Positions 44,642 through 52,952 of a DNA stretch of 64,000 nt are shown piece after piece. The notes under the pieces were generated by a model. That model saw only the letters and a list, made by a program, of their open reading frames with translations. It ran no database searches and was not told the DNA's origin. Source of the DNA: CAVTHW01 sp963734625 (GTDB taxonomy: Bacteria; Acidobacteriota; Terriglobia; Bryobacterales; Bryobacteraceae); assembly GCA_963734625.1 (NCBI GenBank), contig CAVTHW010000002.1:124001-188000 (forward strand), read 5' to 3'. The position numbers and the translations under genes were made by a program. Every line of letters starts with the position of its first letter. Position 1 is the first letter of the stretch.

Positions 44642-45916
44642 CTACCAGAAGTGCGACGCGACGATGTTCGGTGGGCCGGCCACATCCTTAACCACATCGG
44701 TAGAGAGCACAACTTGCAAGTTCCTTTTATCCCAGCCTCTTGGCGCCTGTGCCGCCAGCTTCGCCATTTGCTCCGAACTGGTCAGGAACTCGCCGGCCGC
44801 CAAGGTGCCGTATTGACGCAATCCGGCTGCGACTACCACGATGCGGCCGGATTTCGGATCCCAACACCTGGTGACAATCGCATAATCCTTCACATACGCT
44901 CCCTGCGGGATGGAAGAGTCTGGAGGCCAGACACCCCGACTAGGATTCTGGGAGTCCCGAATGAAAGCAACATTATCAGACGTTCTCACGTCGAACCGAA
45001 AACGGAGCGAACTCACCAAGCGAAGGACCCAGTCGTTATTCCTAGCGCCAATTAGGACAGCGGAGTACTCCCGCAAATCGTTGAACGTCGTGGAGGGTTC
45101 CGTAAGAATCCGAAATTCCTTACCTCTGGCTCTAAGTGCGCCGGCAAGCCTCGCAAGCGTGATTGCGTCCTCCACGGCTACTGTCTGCCGCGCCTGCAAG
45201 TCGAGTCGAGCCGGGGAAGTCGTTCCACTGACAGCCGGGTTGTTCCCAGAGTCTCCCGTAAGATCCGTCCGTGGTCGCCGATCGTTCCCGACGCATAGGA
45301 GCACGGGACTCGATTGCGCCACGACCGGAGCCCAGAAGCGGTCGAGAGGACCCTCTGGGCGCCACGACACCAACTGGACAATGCCCAGCGCCAAAAGAGC
45401 ACCTGCGACAAAACTCGGCACCCAAGTCAGCCGTTTCGCCAAGCCTCTCGATCGCTGCAAAGCATCGTACCTCTCAGGGGTTGCTGCCCCAAGCGGCGCT
45501 TTGCCGGGCAACCCAAAATGAGGGATGTACGAGCCTACATTCAAATCCAGCCGGATTTCGACGTCACGTCCAGGATCGCGATAATATTGTGCCAGTCGCT
45601 TCCGAATCTCGCCAGCCGCGCTCCGAACCGCGTGGTCCACACTCGTGTCGTAGTCCGGCGGCTTGCCAAACACATCTATCCCGATGGTTCGCTCTTTAAG
45701 TTCTGCGGCTCGACCTTCCAGGGTGCGGTCGACTACGTACTTCAAAACGGAACAGTAGTGCTTGCTCTTGCTGAAGACCGGGCTGGACAGAATACGCTCC
45801 ACCTGTCGGCGAGCGGCTTCCCGCTCTGCGTCCGTACTGGGAATCCATCCACCGTTCGCCCCTTGCGCAGGCACCGGCAGCTTGGCTGACAAATGCCCCG
45901 CATTTGGCGTACTCAC
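44642..45916 (-). CDS. Membrane-anchored protein of an acidobacterial regulator-like family
   Basis: A 424-residue protein. The cytoplasmic N-terminal part has a conserved block (ERILSSPVFSKSKHYCSVLK, LKERTIGIDVFGKPPDYDTS, VRSAAGEIRKRLAQYY, LNVGSYIPHF) that I know from acidobacterial proteins often annotated as transcriptional regulators or adenylate cyclases. One membrane helix follows (TWVPSFVAGALLALGIVQLV), then a periplasmic domain of about 230 residues (YSAVLIGARNNDWVLRLVSS, IVVVAAGLRQYGTLAAGEFL) that may bind a ligand. It stands alone in the island and could sense substrate for the glycoside genes, but that is only inference. Confidence 0.65.
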   Translation of the reverse strand: MSTPNAGHLSAKLPVPAQGANGGWIPSTDAEREAARRQVERILSSPVFSKSKHYCSVLKYVVDRTLEGRAAELKERTIGIDVFGKPPDYDTSVDHAVRSAAGEIRKRLAQYYRDPGRDVEIRLDLNVGSYIPHFGLPGKAPLGAATPERYDALQRSRGLAKRLTWVPSFVAGALLALGIVQLVSWRPEGPLDRFWAPVVAQSSPVLLCVGNDRRPRTDLTGDSGNNPAVSGTTSPARLDLQARQTVAVEDAITLARLAGALRARGKEFRILTEPSTTFNDLREYSAVLIGARNNDWVLRLVSSLRFRFDVRTSDNVAFIRDSQNPSRGVWPPDSSIPQGAYVKDYAIVTRCWDPKSGRIVVVAAGLRQYGTLAAGEFLTSSEQMAKLAAQAPRGWDKRNLQVVLSTDVVKDVAGPPNIVASHFW

Positions 45917-46430
45917 CTAATCTCCTCCCAGACGAGGCGATTCTACCACCGCGCACCACGGCTGTCTAGACCCTGTCCAACACCGCCATGGACCTGTGCC
46001 TTCTGGAGTGGCAGGCGGCCTCTAAGTCGTTGAGAACACGATGACCGTCTACATCGGACTGTCTTGGACTTCAATCATCCGCCCCCAAGCAGTAGACTCT
46101 ATGCTCTTGCCTAGCGCCCCCGGCAAGAGGAAAGACCACATCGAAGTGGGCCTGTTCCGTTTTTGAACGTTCAAGCAGGCTTGTACTGGATCTCGCTGGC
46201 AGGTTCAAGTTCTAGATCCACGAAGCGAGGGGATTGCGGACGCGGGCGTCTGCAGTCTCGTCGTTTATGCTGTGGCGACAAATGCGGCAAACGAGATTAT
46301 CGAATTAAGAAAAGGCGTATTCAAGCGAGAGAATTCAAAAATCGCGGATAACGACCGCCAAGAGCGGAATACGGCCTGGCTGTAGGCGGATCAGGAAGTC
46401 GTGGCCTGGAAAGCGAAAGGAGCACAACGA
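45917..46430. other. Intergenic region before the first DUF6379 gene
   Basis: About 500 bp between divergent genes. A short open frame at 46163-46351 is basic and cysteine-containing but has no recognisable family or ribosome site. The promoter of the plus-strand glycoside cluster should lie in the last part; no strong consensus boxes are seen. Confidence 0.45.
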
Positions 46431-46838
46431 ATGCTAGAGAAGGAAGTTGTTCAACAGAGAGGATTTCACAACGTCTATCAAAACGGACAGGCCATCGGAT
46501 TCCAGGTGGGCTATCGATCGACCTACTACCGCGGAATCTGGCTTTCCATGTCGACAGGCTTTGACGTCACGGTGGACGGAGAGAAGTTTCCAAGGGATCA
46601 AGTCAAAGTCACCATTGGCGGCAAGACCTATACGCAGGAGGAGATGAAGAAGATCGGCAACGTGCAATGGCCGAACTATGAGGCGGCCATTTTGACGGTG
46701 GCCAAGCCTGGCGGCCTGAAGCTCGGGGTCCATCAGGTTGCGATCGCGTGGGGACACCGGACATCGTACATTCCCGGCGGGTTGAACTTCGGCGGGGGAG
46801 GCGCCCCACCTTCGCGGAAACTGGTGCTGGTGTACTGA
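46431..46838 (+). CDS. DUF6379 small subunit, C-glycoside deglycosidase beta-like (copy 1)
   Basis: A 135-residue protein: MLEKEVVQQRGFHNVYQNGQ, IGFQVGYRSTYYRGIWLSMS, FDVTVDGEKFPRDQVKVTIG and AAILTVAKPGGLKLGVHQVA. This is the pattern of DUF6379, the small beta subunit of C-glycoside deglycosidases of the CarBC/DfgAB/DgpBC kind, in which it forms a dimer with a TIM-barrel alpha subunit. The downstream gene encodes just such a TIM barrel, 44 bp away. No signal peptide is present. Start 46431 has AAAGGAG eight bases upstream. Confidence 0.78.
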   Translation: MLEKEVVQQRGFHNVYQNGQAIGFQVGYRSTYYRGIWLSMSTGFDVTVDGEKFPRDQVKVTIGGKTYTQEEMKKIGNVQWPNYEAAILTVAKPGGLKLGVHQVAIAWGHRTSYIPGGLNFGGGGAPPSRKLVLVY

Positions 46839-46882
46839 GGCGGGTGAACCGTAGAAGCGAGATTCGAAACGGAGAAACGACA

Positions 46883-47877
46883 ATGACGCGAAAAGAATTT
46901 CTGCAAACGACGGCAGGTGCCGTCGCAGCCGCCGCGATTCCAAGCGCCGCATCCGCCGCCGCGGCGGAGCGGCCTGGCCCCAAGCGCGGCGTCTCAGTGT
47001 ACAGCTACGTCAGTGACCTCAATATCGATCACACCCTGGAGGACTGCTTCGCCGAGATCAACGACCTGGACACGCGGCTCTATGACCTGGGTGTGGAGAT
47101 ACTCACCGGAGTGGTCGAGGACTATCCCAACCCGAGCGACGCCTGGGTAAAGAAGTGGCATGACATGTGCGCCAAGTACCACGTCAAGCCCGTGGAATTC
47201 GGCCACTGGATCGATTCCAAGCTCTACAGCGAAACCGGAGCCTTCTGAACACGAAAGAGTCCTACGAGCAACTGGTTCAGGACATCAAGCTCGGCAACCG
47301 GCTGGGCTTCACGTGCGGGCGGACCAAGTTGGGCGTGATCGACCAACCCGGTATGCCTGAGTACGACACCTTGACGCCCGTTCGGAACTGGCGGGAGATC
47401 ATCAAGATGGCGCTGCCGGTGGCGGAGAAGTACAACTTCCGGATGCTGCCCGAGATCCATGCGCCCACCTTCCTGAAATCGAAGATTCTGGACGACTACG
47501 TGGACTTCATCCAGAAGGAGAAGACCACTCCGTGGTTCGGGCTGAACATCGATTTCGGGGTGTTCCAGAACATCACAAGCGCGGGGCGTGGCGGACCCGG
47601 CGGGCAGCCGATGAAGGAGGGCACGTACAGCAAGCCCGAGGACATCATTCCGCTGCTGCCCTACGTTCACTGCTGCCATGCCAAGTTCAATGTGATGACC
47701 GACGACTGCCAGTGCCCCAATATTCCCTATGCGGCAGTCATCGACATTATGAAGAAGCACAACTGGAACGGCTATCTGCTCAGCGAGTATGAGGGGGCGG
47801 ACAGAGGCACGGGCGGAGCCTTCGCCGCGGTTCGCAAGCAGCACGTCATGTTGAAGAGATTGCTGGGAGAGGGATAG
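46883..47877 (+). CDS. TIM-barrel alpha subunit, C-glycoside deglycosidase/sugar isomerase-like (copy 1), one frameshift
   Basis: Xylose-isomerase-like (AP endonuclease 2) TIM barrel of about 331 residues, paired with the upstream DUF6379 gene. The N-terminus looks exported (TRKEFLQTTAGAVAAAAIPS, a Tat-like leader with RK in place of RR). Metal-ligand candidates follow the E-D-H-E order: MLPEIHAPTF, LNIDFGVFQN, VHCCHAKFNV and LLSEYEGADR. A missing base near 47242 breaks the frame after SETGAF; it resumes as LNTKESYEQLVQDIKLGN. In the family the pair cleaves the C-C glycosidic bond of 3-oxo-C-glycosides; here that function is inferred from pairing and motifs. Confidence 0.78.
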
Positions 47878-48041
47878 CCAGCCTCGGCCGGAAACTCCCG
47901 GGGCAAGGCCTGGGTTGGGCGGGATGATGAATCCGCCCGGCTCTGGCCGGCGACTCAGGGTGGAAACCGGCAGCCGGTTTGTCGATGATCTGAGCGGGTT
48001 GGAGCCCACGCGGGTTCGTTGAGTTCGAGACTCGAGCTGAA

Positions 48042-48380
48042 ATGAAGACCGTCAGCGCAGGCAATTCCTACATAGACTACACGGCCAAACTCTTTGGCGT
48101 GCGAGTCCGCCAGACCTATTGCCGGACCATAGCGCTGAACGGTTCGGAATGGACAGAGTACGGGAATGAACTGCCTCTGCCGGTGACGGAGCCGACGCTC
48201 GATCCGTTGTTGAGTGAGGATCTCGGCGACCTGGTAGTCAATGTTGTGGATTATGAAGCATGCGAAGACGGGGACGTCCAGGAAGCCAGGTACGAGCTGC
48301 GCGCCGTCCTCCTCGGAAGAATCAGCGTGGATGATGCGCTAAGCAAGTCCGTGCCGATGAGGGGCCTGCCCACAAACTAA
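48042..48380 (+). CDS. Hypothetical acidic small protein
   Basis: A 112-residue open frame (MKTVSAGNSYIDYTAKLFGV to SKSVPMRGLPTN), acidic in the middle (LLSEDLGDLVVNVVDYEACE). No signal peptide, no family recognised and only a weak ribosome site. It is in line with the surrounding genes, 15 bp before the oxidoreductase start, which favours a real gene over chance. Confidence 0.4.
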   Translation: MKTVSAGNSYIDYTAKLFGVRVRQTYCRTIALNGSEWTEYGNELPLPVTEPTLDPLLSEDLGDLVVNVVDYEACEDGDVQEARYELRAVLLGRISVDDALSKSVPMRGLPTN

Positions 48381-48395
48381 TCCAGGGCAAACATA

Positions 48396-49916
48396 ATGAG
48401 AGAACGAATTCACAAGGCGTCACTTTTTCTACGGCGCGGCGCTCGCCGGGGCGTTGCCCGCCGGCGGATTCGGCTCGACTCCCTCGCTGCCGAGCGCAGG
48501 GTACAAGTCGCCGAACGAGAAACTGAACATAGCCTTCATCGGCGCGGGCGGCAGGGCCGAAACCAACATCGCGGGCTGCGAAACAGAGAACATCGCGGCC
48601 TTCGCCGATCCCGATGACAGCCGGGCGGCGCCGGCCTACAAGAAATATCCCAAGGCCTCCCAGTACCGCGACTTCCGGAAGATGCTGGACAAGGAAGGCA
48701 GAGAACATAGACGCCGTGGTGATCACGACACCGGACCACTTCCACTGCGTCGCGGCCTATATGTGCATGGAGCGGGGGAAGCACGTTTATGTGGAAAAGC
48801 CGTTGGCGCGTACGATATGGGAGATCCGGTTCCTGATGGACGCTGCCAGGAAGTTCAAGGTGGCGACGCAGATGGGCAACCAGGGATACTCCAATGACGG
48901 GGCGCGAATCGCGGCGGAGATCATCTGGTCCGGGCGAAATCGGCAATGTCAAGGAAGTGCATTGCTGGACGGACCGGCCGATCTGGCCGCAGGGGATGCA
49001 GGCGCTGCCGCGAGGCGGAGAAGGCGCCGGATACGCTGGATTGGGATCTGTGGCTGGGTCCCGCGGCTGTGCGTCCTTTCAGTTCGGCCTACGCGCCGTT
49101 CAACTGGCGGGGATGGTTCGATTTCGGGAGTGGCGCCCTTGGGGATATGGCCTGCCACGTACTCGGGGCGGTGAATATCGCGCTCCGGCTGGGTGGCTCG
49201 TCTCCCACCGTGGAGGTGGTCAAGCAGGAGGGCAAGAGTCAAGTACGCCTTCCCGAAGAAGTCCGTGACCGAGATTCAATTACCCGGCCCGCGGCTCCAT
49301 GCCTCCGGTCAAGATCATTTGGACCGATGCTGCCATGGACGGCCCTGGCTACCGCCCCCCGGACTTGCCTCAGGGAGAGCCGTATATCGGCGGAGCCGGC
49401 GCGTTCGGCGCGGGCGGCGTGATCTACACCGGCGCTGGTCCGCTGGCACTTCCCGCCGGAGGGCGCAGTCCGGGAGGACCTCCTGCCGGAACTCCCGCGC
49501 CTTCCGCCGCCGGGAGGGGACAGGGCGCTATCCGTGGAGGCGGGGGGCGCATGTCCCTGGATTCCAGCGGGGCCTGCTTCGTTGGCGAAAAGGGGTATCT
49601 TACGACCGACACCTACGGCGCCAATGTCCGGCTGTTGCCGGCAGCCAAGCACAAGGAATACAAACTGCCGCCGCAGTTCCTGCCCCGCTCGCCGGGCCAC
49701 TACCGCGACTGGATTCGGGCCTGCAAGGGCGGTACACCTTCGTGCTCGGACTTCTCCGAATCGGGGCCGTTTGCGGAGATCGTGCAGTTGGCGGCGTTGG
49801 CGCTGCACGTTGAGGGTAGACTGCAGTGGGACGCCTCCCAAATGAAAGTGGCAAGCCATCCCGAACTGGCGTCGTTCATCAAGCCCCGGTACCGGAAGGG
49901 CTGGCAGGTAGGCTGA
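48396..49916 (+). pseudogene. Gfo/Idh/MocA oxidoreductase with about six frameshifts
   Basis: Reassembled from several frames: an exported-type N-terminus (MRERIHKASLF, FYGAALAGALPAGGFG), Rossmann fold (LNIAFIGAGGRAETNIAG), family motif (GKHVYVEKPLARTIWEIRFL), then EIGNVKEVHCWTDRPIWPQG, TLDWDLWLGPAAVRPFSSAY, ALGDMACHVLGAVNIAL and an intact C-terminal third with a Gly/Pro insert (ENDS with FIKPRYRKGWQVG). Breaks lie near 48433, 48703, 48935, 49012, 49240 and 49285. Six breaks in 1.5 kb, beside unbroken neighbours, suggests real decay rather than only sequence error, though both are possible. The enzyme would oxidise a sugar carbon ahead of the deglycosidase pairs. Confidence 0.75.
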
Positions 49917-49941
49917 AGGAACCTGAAGAGGAGGAATACGA

Positions 49942-50394
49942 ATGCTGGAGAAGGAAATCATACAGGAATATGGATTCCGAAACGTCCGTAAGAACGGACA
50001 GATCGTGGGATTCCAGGTGGGCTACCGGTCGTGCTATTACCGGGGCGTCTGGCTCTCCATGTCGCTCGGCTTTGACGTTACGGTGGACGGAGAGAAGTTC
50101 ACGAGGGACCAGATCACCGTCACCGTTGGCGGCAAGACTTATACGCAGGAGGAGATGAAGAAGATCGGCGACGTGCAGTGGTCCGTTTCCGAAGCCGCGA
50201 TTTTGACCGTGGCGAAGCCTGGCGGCCTGAAACCCGGCCTGCATGAGGTTGAGATCGGGTGGGGTCACGCCGCATCGTACATGCCCATGGAAATGGGCGC
50301 CATGCCTCGCAGGCCGATGTCGCCCAACATAGATGCCGCTATGCGCGGCATGATGCCGTTTACCGAAAAGCGGAAGATCGTGCTGGTGGTCTGA
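49942..50394 (+). CDS. DUF6379 small subunit, C-glycoside deglycosidase beta-like (copy 2)
   Basis: A 150-residue protein closely related to copy 1: MLEKEIIQEYGFRNVRKNGQ, VGFQVGYRSCYYRGVWLSMS, DVTVDGEKFTRDQITVTVGG and AAILTVAKPGGLKPGLHEVE. The C-terminus has a Met/Pro-rich stretch (MPMEMGAMPRRPMSPN) absent from copy 1. It lies 25 bp after the oxidoreductase and 44 bp before its TIM-barrel partner, with AGGAGG upstream. No signal peptide. Confidence 0.8.
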   Translation: MLEKEIIQEYGFRNVRKNGQIVGFQVGYRSCYYRGVWLSMSLGFDVTVDGEKFTRDQITVTVGGKTYTQEEMKKIGDVQWSVSEAAILTVAKPGGLKPGLHEVEIGWGHAASYMPMEMGAMPRRPMSPNIDAAMRGMMPFTEKRKIVLVV

Positions 50395-50438
50395 GCCGGT
50401 TGAATCGCAAAACGAAATTCGAAATGGAGAAATGACCA

Positions 50439-51479
50439 ATGACGCGAAAAACATTTCTGCAAACGGTGACGGGCGCGGTCGCAGTTACCGCTATTTCAGG
50501 CGCCGCCTCCGCGGCGGCCGAGAAGGCCGGACCCAAGCGCGGCGTGTCCATATACAGCTACTCGGACGACATCTTCAAGACGGCGACGCTGGAGGACTGT
50601 CTGGCGGCAGTCGGCGACCTGGCCGGAGAAGGCCAGGAAATCGGCCTGGAAATCCTCGCCAACTCGCATATCGAAGGCTATCCGAACCCCAGCGACGCCT
50701 GGGTGAAGAAGTGGCACGAGATGTGCGCCAAATATCACGTCAAGCCCGTGGAATACGGCCACTGGGTGGATTCCAAGCTCTTTAGCGAAAAGCAGCCATG
50801 GCTCAGCACCAAGGAATCCTATGACATGCTGGTGCGGGACATCAAGCTTGCCAACAAGCTGGGATTCACCTGTGGGCGGACGAAACTCGGAGTCATGGAC
50901 GGGCAATTGACTCCCGTGGCGAACTGGCGTGAGTTTATCAAGATGGCCCTGCCGGTGGCGGAGAAGTACAACTTTAGGATGATGCCGGAGATCCACAATC
51001 CGACCAGACTGAAGTCCAAAATGATTGACGACTACGTGGACTTCATTCAGAAAGAGAAGACCACTCCGTGGTTCGGCCTCAACATCGATTTCGGCGTCTT
51101 CCAGAACCGCCGTTCCGGTGGCAGGGCGCAGGGAGGGCCTCCGGCCGGCATGGCTGGCGGACCAGGCGGACCCAGTGGACAGGGTGGAAGATCGGGCGCC
51201 CCGGGCGGAATGGGCGGCACCGCGGAACCGTCGAAGGTTGAGGAGATGATCCCGCTGCTGCCCTATGTTCATTGCTGCCACGCGAAGTTCATGGAGATGA
51301 ACGACAACTGCGAAGAAACCAGCATCCCGTATCCCGAGATCATCAAGATGCTGGTCGAACACAAGTGGAACGGCTACCTGCTGAGCGAGTATGAGGGCGC
51401 GGACAGGAACTCGGGCGGGGCCTTCACCGCGGTACGCAAGCACCACGTCCTGATGAGGCGGCTGCTGGGAGAGGCATAG
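50439..51479 (+). CDS. TIM-barrel alpha subunit, C-glycoside deglycosidase/sugar isomerase-like (copy 2)
   Basis: Intact 346-residue paralogue of copy 1, the best reference in the cluster. It has an exported-type leader (MTRKTFLQTVTGAVAVTAIS), GPKRGVSIYSYSDDIFKTA, NPSDAWVKKWHEMCAKYH and FTCGRTKLGVMDGQ. Candidate metal ligands lie in MMPEIHNPTRLKS, LNIDFGVFQN, VHCCHAKFMEM and LLSEYEGADRN. A Gly/Pro/Met-rich insert (about residues 225-260) separates the second and third ligands and probably loops out. The EIH element may supply the catalytic histidine. It follows its DUF6379 partner by 44 bp. Confidence 0.82.
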   Translation: MTRKTFLQTVTGAVAVTAISGAASAAAEKAGPKRGVSIYSYSDDIFKTATLEDCLAAVGDLAGEGQEIGLEILANSHIEGYPNPSDAWVKKWHEMCAKYHVKPVEYGHWVDSKLFSEKQPWLSTKESYDMLVRDIKLANKLGFTCGRTKLGVMDGQLTPVANWREFIKMALPVAEKYNFRMMPEIHNPTRLKSKMIDDYVDFIQKEKTTPWFGLNIDFGVFQNRRSGGRAQGGPPAGMAGGPGGPSGQGGRSGAPGGMGGTAEPSKVEEMIPLLPYVHCCHAKFMEMNDNCEETSIPYPEIIKMLVEHKWNGYLLSEYEGADRNSGGAFTAVRKHHVLMRRLLGEA

Positions 51480-51599
51480 CGTGAAGTAAGTCATATCCCG
51501 GTGCCGCGCTGTGCTGTCGTGTTGGGAGTTAGCGTGATTCTATAGACGCGGAAACCATCGGAGCGAATCTGACCTGACGAACAGGAACGGAACCCGAAA

Positions 51600-52067
51600 A
51601 TGTTTGAAAACTATCTGCTGGTAAGACACGATTTCCAGAACGTCTCGCAAACCGGGCAGATCATCGGTTCTCAGGTGAAGATCGGGATCCCCTATTACCG
51701 GGGCGTGTACCTTTCCCAGATAGAGGGCGTGAAGCTGAAGGTCAACGACGAGGAGTTTGACGCCGACGTGATGACCTTTACCGTCCTGGCGCACGGGCCG
51801 AAAGTGCCTGACAGCCCTCTGAAGACATACACGTTCAAGGAACTTGCGACCGCGACGACAGCACGATGGTCTTTCGGCGACGCCGCCACTCTGACGATAA
51901 GGAAGCCGCGCGGCTTGAAGCCGGGAACATACCAGGTTTCTCTGGCGATCCGGGCCGGAAATTCCTACGTCCCTCGAACCGATCCAGAGGGTCTTTTCGA
52001 TTTCAGCGGAATGTACGGACGGGGCGGCACCCGGTGCTGCCGAGGAGGGTTGAGAAGTGGTCGCTGA
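51600..52067 (+). CDS. DUF6379-like small subunit (copy 3), C-terminus replaced by transposase remnant
   Basis: 155 residues: MFENYLLVRHDFQNVSQTGQ, IIGSQVKIGIPYYRGVYLSQ, VKLKVNDEEFDADVMTFTVL and AATLTIRKPRGLKPGTYQVS. It is clearly DUF6379-like but diverged from copies 1 and 2, with a longer loop in the middle (KVPDSPLKTYTFKELATATT). The last 14 or so residues are read out of frame from an IS1380-type remnant, so the natural C-terminus has been lost. No TIM-barrel gene follows directly. It is probably inactive or an orphan. Confidence 0.68.
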   Translation: MFENYLLVRHDFQNVSQTGQIIGSQVKIGIPYYRGVYLSQIEGVKLKVNDEEFDADVMTFTVLAHGPKVPDSPLKTYTFKELATATTARWSFGDAATLTIRKPRGLKPGTYQVSLAIRAGNSYVPRTDPEGLFDFSGMYGRGGTRCCRGGLRSGR

Positions 52068-52219
52068 CCAGCCTGCAACAGCGGTTGTTCAAGACGGGCG
52101 GTCGGCTGGTCAAGCAGGCGCGCTATTACTGGCTCTTGCTGGCGGAGGGCCACCTGACGCGGCGGCTGTTCGCGAGCATGGTGTGCCGGATCGCGGCGCT
52201 GCCCGTGCCCGCCGGATAG
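52028..52219 (+). pseudogene. C-terminal remnant of an IS1380-type transposase
   Basis: Reads PVLPRRVEKWSLTSLQQRLF, KTGGRLVKQARYYWLLLAEG and HLTRRLFASMVCRIAALPVP, then TAG, the typical C-terminal end of IS1380 transposases. The catalytic part is absent. It overlaps the end of the copy-3 DUF6379 gene in another frame. The next 220 bp, with a GGCCCC/GGGGCC hairpin at about 52333-52348, may be the end of the element. Confidence 0.72.
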
Positions 52220-52547
52220 GGCGCGGCGGGGAAGGAAACCGGGCGAAGGAGGAAGGGGATGGATACGTGTTTGAGAAATTGCTTAAACTCAGTCATTTCC
52301 GATTTCTCCCGTACTCGCGGGAGCCAGAGCTGGCCCCTGCCGGGGCCGCTTGAGCCGCTCGGAAAAGAAAGTGAGAGAAACGGCTCCAACGGAGGAGGTT
52401 TGATGTAGAATCTATCGTGGCCAGGAAGCCATAATGGCAATCCTGGCTAAATGTTTCCCCGCCAAGTTTGGCGCTGAAAGGGTCAGAACGACGGATTGTT
52501 CAGTACGCCCATCTTTACATTTCAGGAAAGAAGGAGGTTGGATTTAC
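52220..52547. other. Spacer after the IS1380 remnant
   Basis: About 330 bp with a GGCCCCTGCCGGGGCC hairpin and a purine-rich stretch. No gene is recognised. AAGGAGG at the end serves the next gene. Confidence 0.45.
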
Positions 52548-52943
52548 ATGGAAGAGATGCACATATTAGAGAACCACATGATCCAGCAGAAAGGCTTCAG
52601 GAATGTTTCTGCTTTGGGACGAGTTGTGGGGTTCCAGGTTAGGGTGAGGATAGTCGCCTACAAAGGGATGTGGACGGACGTCATTGGGGGCGCTGAGGTC
52701 ACCGTTGACGGGGAAGCTTTCCCGCGCAACCAGATAACGTGGACCATAGGCGATCATGCGTTCACGCAGGACGAGCTCTTGGCTACCACGGACGTCCATT
52801 GGCAATGGATCGAGCCGGCGACTCTAACGGTCAGCAAGCCCGGTGGACTGAAACCCGGAAATCATAAGGTCAGGGTGTCTGTAAGTTTCTTGGAGGGCAC
52901 AACGCCTCGGAGCACCTTTACCAGGGAATTGATACTCGTGTGA
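52548..52943 (+). CDS. DUF6379 small subunit, C-glycoside deglycosidase beta-like (copy 4)
   Basis: A 131-residue protein: HILENHMIQQKGFRNVSALG, VVGFQVRVRIVAYKGMWTDV, AEVTVDGEAFPRNQITWTIG and PATLTVSKPGGLKPGNHKV. It is more diverged from copies 1 and 2 than they are from each other, but keeps the VxVDGExFxRxQ and LTVxKPGGLKPGxHxV blocks. It lies nine bp before its TIM-barrel partner. ATG 52548 follows AAGGAGG; ATG 52557 is an alternative. No signal peptide. Confidence 0.77.
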   Translation: MEEMHILENHMIQQKGFRNVSALGRVVGFQVRVRIVAYKGMWTDVIGGAEVTVDGEAFPRNQITWTIGDHAFTQDELLATTDVHWQWIEPATLTVSKPGGLKPGNHKVRVSVSFLEGTTPRSTFTRELILV

Positions 52944-52952
52944 CTAGGAGAT

